DNA of 64,000 bases from Engraulis encrasicolus (Eukaryota > Chordata > Actinopteri > Clupeiformes > Engraulidae), in the NCBI RefSeq assembly GCF_034702125.1, contig NC_085867.1, forward strand, positions 49,117,898 to 49,181,897. Reading direction: 5' to 3'. Position 1 is the first letter of the stretch. The number at the start of each line of letters is the position of its first letter. The notes beneath the pieces were generated by a model, which saw only the letters and a list, made by a program, of their open reading frames with translations, did no database searches and was not told the origin of the DNA. Of the stretch, positions 11,762-23,100 are shown piece by piece. The translations under genes and the position numbers were made by a program.

Positions 11762-14700
11762 ATGGACGCCCCTGGTGTCCCCGTGCACCTGCTGCAGACC
11801 CTCTCCGCCAGACCCGAGCTTTATGCAACAACGTTTGGAAGGTGTGTGTCCGTGTGTGTGTGTGGGTGGATGCATATCTTGTCACCAGGCCAGACAGGCA
11901 GCCACTCGGGGCTCCCAAGCCACTAGATGATGAACAACAGCTCACACTTTAAACAATAACTTACGATAGAGTAGTTAGTGCAAAACAGTTATACTTGATT
12001 TCAGTATAATGTATGCTGAAGGATGCAATGACAGTTTTCCCCCACCATCAAATGCATTTGAAACGATAAAGACTAACATAACATATCTTGCATCAATCAC
12101 TCTTTACGTTATTTACACCTAACACCTACTTACACCAGACATTATTTTCAACAACACACTATGATAACTTTTTTTTGCCTTTTTCTTTTGTTTGTTTTTT
12201 TTGCAGCCCTGGTGTAACTCCATCCGATGGCCACATCATGGGCAGCAGTAGCTACCCTGATATTGACATCGGGGAGAGGAGAGGCACTTGCGCGCACCAA
12301 AAAAGGCAAGACAAGAAGATCGGAGAGCTGGAGAGAGAGGTGGCGTCTCTGAAGGCGGAGGAGAAGGCGCGTCAAGCCAAGAAGGATCTGGAGAGAAGGA
12401 CGCAGATGGAGAGACTCAAGGTGGAGTCGAAGCAGAGACGAAGACAAGTGGAGCGCATGACAGCGGAGATCGAGCGGCAAGAACGCGTGCAGGAGATGCA
12501 GAGGAAGAGGATGGAGATGGACCTGCTCAGCATGAAGATGGTGATGTGCGCAGTGGAGCGCGGAGGAGATGCGGAGGTGGAGAGGCTGAGGGCCGAGCTG
12601 TACAGGAAGAGGGCCGAGATGAGGAGGCTCGCGGAGGGGGCCGTGACAGGAGGAGGCCTACATGACACACAGGTAGCGTTTGTTGCCTCTTGCCCCTTTT
12701 TTCGGTCACGTCGGTTTGTCTGTCAGCAGGATAACAAAGTTTCATCCAAATCCATTCATGAGTAACATGAAAAGATAAAAAGCACTATTTGAGGCAACAT
12801 GCCTACGCGTTTCGACCCATTGTCTTCATCAGGGCATGCCTGACCATGCGAAAAGAGGCCAGAAACACTTCCCTGGTAGAGGTCTGCACTCTCTGAGTAC
12901 ATTTCTGGTTGTTGTATGTTTTCATTTTTTGTTTTACTACGACTTACTGCATGGTCAGATTGCATGATTTTACTGAATTATATTTGTCTTTCACTGATTG
13001 ACATTGAATAGCTCTTGATCAGTGTATGCTGTGTTGGAACATGCTATAAAATGTTGGCAGCCGTGGCCTAACGGTTAAGGAGATGAGCTTTATATCAGAA
13101 GGTTGCAGGTTCGAATCCCACCCTGACACTTTCTACCTCACCTCATGGCTGAGGTTCCCTTGAGCAAGGCACCTAACCTCACATAGCTCCAATGACTGTA
13201 ACCAATACCCTGTAAACAACTGGAAGTAGGTTTTGATTTATGAAAGTGTCAGTTAAGAGTAATGTAATGTAATACAAATCATAACTCATGGCCCTACTGC
13301 GCCGTGAACGGTAGGGCACTGCTAAGCGGCTCACCCGAGTTCGATTCTGGCCCGGGTCCTTTGCCGACCCTTCCCCATCTCTCTCTCTCCCCACTCGCTT
13401 CCTGTCATGTCTTCGCTGTCCTGTTTCAAAATAATTTTAAAAAGGCAAAAATCCTCAAAAAAACAAACAACACAACTCATTTGCTTACTACCTTACCTCA
13501 TGGCTGAAGTGCCCTTGAGCAAGACACCTAACCTCATGTTGCTCCAGGTCGCTTTTGGATATAAAACAAACTGTCAGCTAAGTGTGTAATGTAATGTAAA
13601 GTAATGTAACATAACTCATTTGCTTACTACTTGCAGGTGGATGAAGTAACGACTCTGGATGAGAGAAAGCCAGCAGAGCTGATGAAGAGGATTGAAATGG
13701 ATAGAAGTCAGAATGCAGAATTGGAGAGAAACGCGAAAGAACACACACAGAGAAAGAATGAGGAGTTGAAACGGGAAAGAGAGGAGGAAGAGCGGAGATT
13801 GAAGACGTTAAAACGTGACAGAGAGGAGGAACAACAGAGATTGGAGAAGGTGGTAATGAAGAGAATGGACGAGGAGAGAAAGAATGAGGAGTTGAAACAG
13901 GAAAGAAAAGAGGAAGAGGAGAGATTGGAGAAGGTGGTGGAGCTACGGAGAAAGCTGGAGAAGGTGGTAATGAAGAGAATCGATGAGAAGAGAAAGAATG
14001 AGGAGTTGAAACGGGAAAGAAAAGAAGAAATGGAGAGATTGGAGAAGGTGAAACGGGAAAGAGAGGTGGAAGAGGAGAGATTGGAGAAGGTGGTAATGAA
14101 GAGAATCGATGAGGAGAGAAAGAATGAGAAGTTGAAACAGGAAAGAAAAGAGGAAGAGGAGAGATTGGAGAAGGTGAAACGGGAGAGAGAGGAGGAAGAG
14201 GAGAGACTGGACAAGATGGTGGAGCTACGGAGAAAATCTGAGGCGTTAGACAGGCAGTCGCAAGAGGAAAGAGATGAAAGAGAGAAGCAGTTTAAGGAGA
14301 TGGAGGAAGTGATTGACGTGGCACTTAAAGTAAAGGAGCTGGAAGGAACATTGGACGCCTTGAGGAAAGAGAATGGAGACGTTGAAACCGGAGAGTTGGT
14401 AATGAAGAGGATGGACGCGGAGAGAAAGAATGAGGAGTTAAAACGGGAAAGAAAGGAGGAAGAACAGAGAAGACGGTCACAAGAGGAAAGAGACGAGCAG
14501 TTTAAGGAGATGGAGGAAGTGATCGACGTGGTACTGATTGACGAGGTGCTGAAGGTCACAGAGCTGGAGGGAACATTGGACGCCTTGAGGAAAGAGAGTT
14601 ACGACCTCAGTGTGCAGTTAGGCGAAGAAACAAATGATGTGGAGAGAAAGAATGAGAAGATGAAACAGGAAAGAGAGGAGGAAGAACAGAGATTGGAGGA

Positions 14701-16586
14701 CGTCAAACTGGCGGAGGCGATGGACAGATGGTCGCAGGAGGAAAGAGAGAAAAGAGAGGAAAGAGAGAAAAGAGAGAAAAGAGAGGAAAGAGAGGAGGAA
14801 GCGCAGTTTAAGGAGATGGAGGAACTGATTGACGAGGTGCTGAAGGTCACAGAGCTGGAGCGAACATTGGACGCCTTGAGGAAAGAGAATCACGACCTCA
14901 GTGTGCAGTTAGGCGAAGAAACAAACTGTGTGAAGTTGGACACAGAGAAGCTGACACTGCAAGAAATGGAGAGATTGGAGAAGGTGAAACAGAAAAGGGA
15001 GGAGGAAGAGCAGAGATTGGAGAAGATGATGGAGCTACGGAGAAAATCTGAGGCGATAGTCAAACGGTCGCCAGAGGAAAGAGAGGAGCAGTTTAAGGAG
15101 ATGGAGGAACTGATTGACGTAGTGCTGAAGGTCTCTGAGTTGGAAGGAACATTGGACGCCTTGAGGAAAGAGAATTACGACCTCAGTGTGCAGTTAGGCG
15201 AAGAGACAAACGGTGAGCAGCTGGACACAGAGAAGCTGACACTGCAGTTAGACACAGAAAAGCAGACACTGGAAGTGGTGGAGAGGAGCAAAAGAGAGGA
15301 GCAAAAAGACACAAAGAGAACAGAAATGGAGAGAGGGCTGCTAGCGGAGACATCAGGCACACGGACAATGGAGGTGAAGCTGAAAAGACAGGATAAGCAG
15401 AGATGGATGAGAGAGGAGACGCCGCCGCCGACCACCTCGCGCACCCAAGCATTGGGGAAAGCCACAGCAGATACCGTGCAGCTATGGGCGGATGAGAAGA
15501 AAAAACTGATCGAGATGAAGAACAACAATAATAACGAGCAGCAGGAGAGGATCAGAGAGCTGGGACTAGAGGAGGCTGTCCAAAGAGAAAAGGAGTTCGA
15601 GAGGGAAGAGAAAACAATAGAAATAACAATGGTGAAAAAAGAAAAGCTACGGAGAAAATCTGAGGCGATAGACAGATGGTCGCAGGAGAAAAGAGAGGAA
15701 AGAGAGGAAAGAGAGGAGGAAGCACAGTTTAAAGAGATGGGGGAACTGATTGACGAGGTGCTGAAGGTCACAGAGCTGGAGCGAACATTGGACGCCTTGA
15801 GGAAAGAAAGTTACAACCTCAGTGTGCAGTTAGGCGAAGAAACAAACTGTGTGAAGTTGGACACAGAGAAGCTGACACTGCAAGAAATGGAGAGATTGGA
15901 GAAGGTGAAACAGGAAAGGGAGGAGGAAGAGCAGAGATTGGAGAAGATGATGGAGCTACGGAGAAAATCTGAGGCGATAGTCAAACGGTCGCCAGAGGAA
16001 AGAGAGGAGCAGTTTAAGGAGATGGAGGAACTGATTGACGTAGTGCTGAAGGTCTCTGAGCTGGAGGGAACATTGGACGCCTTGAGGAAAGAGAATCACG
16101 ACCTCAGTGTGCAGTTAGGCGAAGAGACAAACGGTGAGGAGTTGGACACAGTGAAGCTGACACTGGACGTGGTGGAGAGGAGCAAAAGAGAGGAGCAAAA
16201 AGACACAAAGAGAACAGAGATGGAGAGAGGGCTGCTAGCAGAGACAACATGCACACGGACAATGGAGGTGAAGCTGAAAAGACAGGATAAGCAGAGATGG
16301 ATGAGAGAGGAGACGCCGCCGACAACCTCGCACAACCAAGCGTTGGGGAAAGCCACAGCAGATACCGTGGAGCTATGGGCAGATGAGAAGAAAAAACTGA
16401 TCGAGGAGATGAAGAACAACAATAATAACGAGCAGCAGGAGAGGATCAGAGAGATGGGACTAGAGGAGGCCGTCCAAAGAGAAAAGGAGTTCGAGAGGGA
16501 TGAGAAAACAATAGAAATAACGATGGTGAAAAAGGAAAAGAAAGGAAAGAGAATACTGAGGTGGCTGAAGAAGAGACTGAGGATTT

Positions 16587-16588
<2 letters not shown>
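11762..16588 (+). CDS. Uncharacterised large Glu/Lys/Arg-rich coiled-coil protein
   Basis: I do not recognise this gene. Three exons join in phase: 11762-11841, 12207-12672 and 13637-16588 (3498 nt, 1165 aa). The N-terminus is MDAPGVPVHLLQTLSARPEL and the rest is almost unbroken charged coiled coil. The large third exon consists of repeats of RKNEELKRERKEEEERLEKV type, followed by a longer module (KEMEELIDVVLKVSELEGTL, DALRKENYDLSVQLGEETNG, then KRQDKQRWMREETPP and a poly-Asn stretch). The long module occurs twice, 921 bp apart (e.g. ACAAACTGTGTGAAG at 14921 and 15842). No membrane segment, zinc site or enzyme motif is visible. The exon-1 frame is open upstream to an ATG at 11633, so the start may be earlier. 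It resembles generic trichohyalin- or golgin-like proteins, but only in composition, so no function is assigned. Confidence 0.7.
12779..12845 (-). ncRNA. Hammerhead-ribozyme-like motif (candidate)
   Basis: On the minus strand: GGCATGCC, then core CTGATGA (12827-12833), a GAC/GUC hairpin, core GAAA, a short CGCG palindrome, UA, then GGCATG. CATGCC and GGCATG pair perfectly as stem I. This is the layout of a type I hammerhead with a minimal stem III. One extra A lies between the CUGAUGA core and stem II, so catalytic activity is doubtful. It lies in intron 2 of the coiled-coil gene. Confidence 0.35.
13055..13275 (+). repeat. tRNA-derived SINE family 1
   Basis: GGCAGCCGTGGCCTAACGG with GGTTCGAATCCC and an (ATGTA)n tail. 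It lies in intron 2 of the coiled-coil gene. Confidence 0.75.
13295..13430 (+). repeat. tRNA-derived SINE family 3 with tail
   Basis: GAGTTCGATTCTGGCCCGG is followed by TCTCTCTCTCCCCACTCGC and CTGTCATGTCTTCGCTGTCC, a known kind of fish SINE tail. A second family-1 SINE tail (13492-13612) follows directly. Confidence 0.65.
13492..13612 (+). repeat. SINE family 1, 3' fragment
   Basis: It begins at CCTCATGGCTGAAGTGCCC, keeps only the body and the (AATGT)n tail, and ends about 25 bp before the acceptor of exon 3 of the coiled-coil gene. Confidence 0.65.
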
Positions 16589-16589
<1 letters not shown>

Positions 16590-16630
<41 letters not shown>

Positions 16631-17700
16631 AATACAACAAAAAAAACACAACAAAAAGTACAACAAAAAACGCAAAAAAAAAAAAAACAAAAAACATATT
16701 GGATGCCTTGAAGAAAGACAGTTATGACCTCAGTGTGCAGTTATGCGAAGAAACAAATGGTAAAAAACACACGGAGAGAATGAAGGAGGAGTTGAAACGG
16801 GAAAGAGAGGAAGAAGAGCAAAGATTAGAGAAGGTGGTGGCAGTGGCGATAGACAGACAGCCGCAAGAAGAAAGAGAGGAAAAAGAGGAGGAAGCACAGT
16901 TTAAGGAGATGGAGGAAGTGATTCACTTGGTGCTGAAGGTCTCTGAGCTGGAGCGAACATTGGACGCCTTGAGGAAAGAGAATCACAACCTCAGTGTGCA
17001 GTTAGGCGAAGAGACAAACGGTGTGGCGTTAGACACAGAGAAGCTGACACTGCAGTTGGACACAGATAAGTGGACACTGCAAGAAATGGAGATATAAGAG
17101 AAGCTTAAACTGCAAAGAGAGGAAGAAATGGAGATATTGGAGAATTTGGTGGAGCTACAGAGAAAATCTGAGGCGATAGACAGATGGTCGCCAGACGAAA
17201 GAGAGGAAAGAGAGGAAAGAGAGAAGGAAGCTCAGTTTAAGAAGATGGAGGAAGAGGTCGACGTAGTGCTGAAAGTAACAGAGTTGGAGGAAACATTGGA
17301 CGCCTTGAGGAAAGAAAGTTACAAACTCAGTGTGCAGTTAGGCGAAGAAACAAATGGTGTGCAGTTGGACACAGAGAAGCTGACACTGGAAGTGGAGTGG
17401 AGAGGAGCAAAAGAGAGGAGCGAGACACAAAGAGAACAGAAATGGAGAGAGGGCTGCTATCGGACACAACAGGCACACAGATAATGGAGGTGAAGCTGAA
17501 AAGACGGGATAAGTAGAGATGGAGAGAGGAGACGCCGCCGACAACCTCAGTGGAGGCAATGAGGAGCTCGGCACACATGGAGGGACAGAGGGAGGAGAGA
17601 GGAGGACAAAGAGAGGAGCAGGAGACGGAGGGAGAGAGGGAGGAGAGAGGAGGACAAAGAGAAAAGAGAAAAGAAAGGAAAGACACACAATAAAAAATAG
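16590..17700 (+). pseudogene. Decayed continuation of the coiled-coil repeat array
   Basis: After the stop at 16586-16588 a (CA)n run (about 16589-16626) and an A-rich stretch are followed by more copies of the same modules: DALKKDSYDLSVQL, KEMEEVIHLVLKVSELERTL, then DALRKESYKLSVQLGEETNG and RWREETPPTTS-like sequence. They are in other frames, with stops near 17095 and 17484 and a loss of pattern after 17540. Either these are dead copies left behind when the reading frame was cut, or a differently spliced isoform uses part of them. AATAAA-rich sequence at 17690-17740 could supply the polyadenylation site for either. Confidence 0.65.
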
Positions 17701-17759
17701 ATAATAAATAAAAATATAAAAATACTATATAATAAATAAAAATATAAAAATATAAAAAA

Positions 17760-18770
17760 TACTCACCAACGGCTGTGTATTATTTCAGATAGATTTTAAC
17801 TCCAGAGTGTAAGTCTTATAGTTCAGAATCAGTGTGTGTGTGTGTGTGTGTGTGTGTACGTGTGTGGTAGTGTCAGGCAGGGTGTGATTTGTTGAAGAAC
17901 CAGATGGGGGGATATGTTTCAGATTTTAAGCATTATCAATGGAGTTACATACAGCCACTATTAAAATCATGTAGAAAAAGTGGCAATATCAAAACCAGAA
18001 GGGGGGACAATCCCCTCAATCACCCCCAACCCCCACCCCCCTACAAATCGCACCCTGATGTCAGGATTGCACTTAGTAGCCTATAGAAAACCTGCCAACA
18101 CATCAAGTTGCTACACCACACAGAGATTTAAAACTGATTGATTGGACTTCACCACCAGTTTAAAACATACCGGTACAAGGTGAAAAGCACCTTGAAAAAG
18201 AAGACAGTAATGTTAGGATATTTGTCAGTGTTTGGTGGAAGCAGGTGCACCTTATATTTTAGGCCTATTAAAAAATATATTGTCCTATGTATTTATTGTT
18301 ATTATTATTACATTGAAAAGCGCTTTGAGTAGGCCCTACTCAAAAAGTGGAAAAATGCAATATCAGGCCTAAATTAGATATATTTCATTATACTCATTAT
18401 TAGAAAAAATATAAAACAGGCCTATAGGCCTATGCCTATATTATTTTTAATCTTTAACAGGTCACAGCTGTGTGTGGATGATTTAGAATGAATTGTTAGC
18501 AACTACTTACATATTCTGTCAGCTGTGAACATTTGGACTTTGCGATTAAATGTTTTCTTACAAAATAAAAGACATAGGCCAATGGTTTCATTCTTTTCTC
18601 TGCACAACAGTCAGTGCCGTTCTATCAGGTTTATCACAGCAATGTTTTCTGGAACCACCAGATGTCGCCGTAGTGCACATGATGCTTTTGATTCATTACA
18701 CATTTTCAGATACAACCAGGAGGAAGATGCCTCAACAGTTTCAGGAAGCTCCATTTGCCCTTCACTGGGT
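17760..18770. other. Non-coding spacer
   Basis: It holds a (GT)n run at about 17833-17860 and AT-rich sequence. I see no exon or identifiable element. Confidence 0.5.
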
Positions 18771-18775
18771 AACGT

Positions 18776-19880
18776 ATTATTTATATTCCTCCAGTCAAAA
18801 CAAGGTGTAATATTAGCATTACAGGTTCAGTAGTATCTAGGGTGACCAGATGAGGTTTGCTGAAATTCGGGACGCTTTTTTTGGGGGGGGGGTCGTTGAA
18901 AATTAACCTGGCCATTATAGCGATGCAATTCAGACCTTTCAATTTATAGCTTCACATATCCTAAAAACAAGCCCTGACAACATGATTGATTGAAAGGCAG
19001 GAAATAAATTGATTATTACAGTAACTTCTTTTCCCCACAGCTGCGATGCCTGCATTGTTTTTCCCCTCGATGCTGTACCAACCTCGCAGCTGCTGTTGAC
19101 CTCTCATTTTCTCCAATGAGATCTAACGCGCTTTTCTGATGCCTACTTGCATAGATGCTTTAGCATCTGAGCTGCGAGGTTGTTGTACACTTGAACACCG
19201 AATGGATTAGCTTGCTGTCACTGCAAGTTAGCTTGTCAGTCAGTGCACTCGCTCGCCTGAACTTGGAACGTTAAAAAGAAACACTGTTGCGAGGATGCAC
19301 GCTGAGAGAACGACAGATAGATCCCCTCCCCATTCCTTCCTCTACCTGCACTGTCGCTTCTGTCTTTTACTCGCATGGTGGGCTCTTCATCTGCCATGTC
19401 GCTACTGTCATTTTGTCAATGAAAGTGAACATTCACGCCGGTCATTGCTCGCGCTTACTGTTGCAATCGAATGGAATTAGAATGTCAGAAAGATAAAATA
19501 GAGATACATTGCTGGGGGGCGGCACGCAGCATTTCACGTATTTGGGGCTGCGCAAGCAGCCTCTCGGAGGGCACAGGCGGCAGTAGCAAATAGTTTGAGA
19601 TGTGTACCTGGTTAAAAAGTTATTATTAGGTAAGTCTAAATTTCGGGACATGCACAGTCAGATTCGGGATTCGGGACAAAAGCTTAGAATTCGGGGCTGT
19701 CCCGAATTTTTCGGGACATCTGGTCACCCTAGTAGTATCCTCCTCATCTTGCCAGCAACTTGCTGGCACCACCACGCACTTCAAGGCTGAACTACGGATG
19801 CACCCGAGGGTCAAACCGCATCACACACGGCTCCGATTGCGACTGCGAGATACCATTTCTCGTCAGAGCGCATCTCAGGG
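18776..19880. repeat. Direct repeat copy 2, split by an hAT element
   Basis: The two parts, 18776-18837 and 19740-19880, together match 9166-9362 in order and orientation. The second part ends about 300 bp before the fam216a start codon. Confidence 0.8.
18838..19731. mobile_element. Non-autonomous hAT element (894 bp) with perfect 8-bp target duplication
   Basis: The ends TAGGGTGACCAGATG and CATCTGGTCACCCTA are inverted repeats. GTAGTATC flanks both sides (18830-18837 and 19732-19739). The duplicated locus at 9166-9362 lacks it and serves as an empty site. No transposase remnant was recognised inside. Confidence 0.85.
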
Positions 19881-20179
19881 TGCGCGTCTTCTTAAATCCT
19901 GGGAATGTTTGCCGTTTCTATTAGTTTGTTTAGGTTTCTTTGACATCAACGAAATATAGGCCTATGTATTATTAGCTACACAATATTGTTTTCGTTAAAA
20001 TTACTGACAACACATTTTTTTCCTCATAAAGTTGCGTTAGTTTTTGGCACTCTCCAAATCTCTTGATTCATCATTGATGTGCCTGACCTGACCCGGTGAG
20101 GTGTTGGCTCGTCTGCTGTCCAGGACCCAGACAGACAGTGTTAAATTGCAGGTAAATCGTATCTTTATATCGACGGATC

Positions 20180-23100
20180 ATGACCAAACGCGTTAAATTC
20201 TCGGAGAACACCTCCAGGAGAGGCAGAATGCAGCAGATACCTCAAAGAAAACACTCTCACAGGTAAGTCCATTTGCTAGAGGAAGCAGAGAGGTGCAGCT
20301 TTTACATATCTATTTGGAGACTTGCATATCTCTGATTTAACGGACATATTAAATGAATAGGCCTACACTATTTATTTTCACTATTTTATAGGTCATCTGG
20401 GGCCTATACAAATGGATTTGCAGGTAGGTGACAATAGATTACCTTTATCAGTTCAACAGACTCATTTTGGTGATGGGTCTCTCTTCAGCAACCTGAGATA
20501 GGTAGCCTAGTTTGGTCCAAGGAAACACTATAGGCGCCGCGCGCCAAGGATCTGGATGGGAACCTGCACTGTCCCCATGACCTCATTTCAGGAACAGAGG
20601 ACCCAAACCTTTACTATGAAAACTCAGTCGACCCATCTTTGGGATCTTTAGCTAACTTTTATATTTTACAAGCTGAGTTTTTTATTCATAAACACAAATG
20701 AAAGAAAAAAAAGGCTTTCTTTAATGTCTTTATTTTAGAGATGTCAGCTCTGTTCAAGTCTCTTAAGTTTGTAAATATTGAGAAAAATGAAAGACTTTTG
20801 AATATCCTTTAATGTATTCCTCATGTTTGTCTTGTTTTCTATTTTTCTTTTGTTCAAAGTAACTTGATCTAAATTGTCCTTCATATTTACTGTATTCATG
20901 TGACCTTGTTTGCCTTATTGTTAGGCTATGTCATGTCTTTGTCATCATTCTTTGCCATAAAAATCCCCTGTTATAACACTGTTGTAACATAGCCTACGTT
21001 TACATGCTCTAAAACAGGTGTGCATGGAAATAGAAGTGCTCCTAGATCAAGGATAAAAAGACTGCCTCCTCCTCGTGTGAAAGAGCCAGTGGTGGGATCA
21101 ATAGAGATACCAACGACTTTGGCAGCGGGTCCCTTCCTAGTGGTAAATAACAGTTTTACTTTAATATTTTAAACTGAACTTTTAAATCCATTCCCATGTA
21201 TGCATCACATGTAGGCAATTTCACTATTGACATTTTGAGTAGTTGCTTAATTTTTTCATTGATTTTTCATCTATTTTGCATTGTCTATAGCCTATTCTTG
21301 ACTGCATCAATTTTGGACAGTCCAGTATTGCATATACATGCAAGTTCCCTTCTTATCACTTGTATAACATAACATATAGTCACTTGTATCTGCAGCAGTC
21401 TAGATTGACACCTGGCCAGCGTCGCTACCTGTGCTCCATTGCTGCATCCCATAATAGTGATGAACAGGTGAAGAGGCTTCTTACGCAGCACTACATGAAC
21501 ATCGCACACCGATGCATCAAAACAGGTCAGCTCACATGAATATCGCACACAGATGCATCAAAACAGGTCAGCTCACATGAATATCGCACACAGATGCATC
21601 AAAACAGGTCAGCTCACATGAATATTAATTCTCCAGCAGTGAAAAATGAAGTGTTAATTCAACTCTTGGAGAGTACTCTGGGACCAAATACTAGTCTGGG
21701 AGATGTAAATACTAGTCTGGGAGATGTTACATTGACCCTCACCCTCGAAGTCAGTGGTTCGCAACCTTTTTTGAACAAGAGCCCCCTTGGTCTCATCAGA
21801 AGCCTCCCAACGCCCCCTTGACCCCATCATAAGCACAACAACGCCCCCTTACTATTAAAAAATGAAACTGACTAATGCCCCCCAATGGCAACTAAATACC
21901 GCCCCCTCTCAGCTGTATCCTTCTCAACGTCCCCACTCCCCCTAGAGCTCCCCAATGCCCCCAGGGGGGTGGTACAGCCCCGTTGAGAAACACTACCCTA
22001 AGTGCTGAATTATTTTTACTGTGTGACTTCTGTTCCTTGGGCGGTTTCACAAAAACATACACAGGCCTATAATGTTATGTCAGGGGACTTATTTGTAGCC
22101 ATGTCTCATTCCATGTTTATTTTTCTTTATTTTATTTTATTTTTAAAGGAGGTGAAACATTGGCAGACCGTACCATCAAGGTTAGTCAGTCACTGGAGGC
22201 AAGTCGAATTCTGGCTGAACGGAGAGAGGCTGAAAGACTTGCTGAAATCCCAAAGTCTGGGGGAAAACACCCAAACAAAAAGAGCAGCCACCTTCCCAAG
22301 ACTAACAACAACAGACATAAGAGGTAAAAGAAGAAAGACAGAAAATATATTAAAATTCTTACAGAAGCCTGTTCATGTTCCACATTGTAACTGTTCCGCT
22401 TTGAGCTGGCATACTTAAACTGTGAAGGTGCTGGCCCAAATGTTCAATTAAACTTTTCAAAAAGGAGGCCGCACCTTGCATTAATTGTGTCTTTATTGCA
22501 CAAACAGATTACGGCATGTGCCTTCTTCAGTGTGCAACAATGAAACAAAAAGAAATGCTTCTTTATTATATTGTTGCACGCTGAAGAAGGCACACGCTGA
22601 GACGCCTTTGTGCAATAAAGACACGATTTATGCAAGGTGCGGCCTCCTTTTTGGAAAACCACATTGTAAGTGCCCAAAAGGCTGATGGTGTTGTGTGTCC
22701 CACAGGGTGTCACCTGTCAGCAACTCCATAAAACCAAAGAAAGCCGCAGCTAATAAATCCAGGACAGTAGGCGAACAAGCCAAGGTGTCAACTACAAAAG
22801 GTAATTTTTCATAATGGGCTTGTGGGAAAACGGAGCTAGATAACTGGATTGAACAGGTTCAATCAACAGTTTGTCAGAGGGCTCAACTTATGGAAAAAAA
22901 TGAATGACTTTGGGTGCGCAATAAAAGGTATCAATTTAAAGTAAAGAAGAAAAATCCGCACTCACAAGCTATGTCACGCACTGATGATGGCTTTAGAGCC
23001 GAAACGCGTCTGCTTGTGGACATGGTGGTAATCTATACATAAATAATGAGACATAGCTTGTGAGTGCGGAGTCTTCTTCTTTAATCTTGCTATTTAAGAC

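Noticed and set aside
12088..12206. Start of the coiled-coil gene at an in-frame codon at 12088
   Set aside because: A strong polypyrimidine tract and TTGCAG acceptor at 12206 and a matching-phase exon at 11762-11841 show this is intron sequence.
13708..16422. Long Ser/Phe/Leu-rich open frames on the minus strand opposite the coiled-coil exon
   Set aside because: They are the antisense reading of GAG/AAG-rich coiled-coil repeats (CTC/TTC codons). No splice or family evidence supports them.
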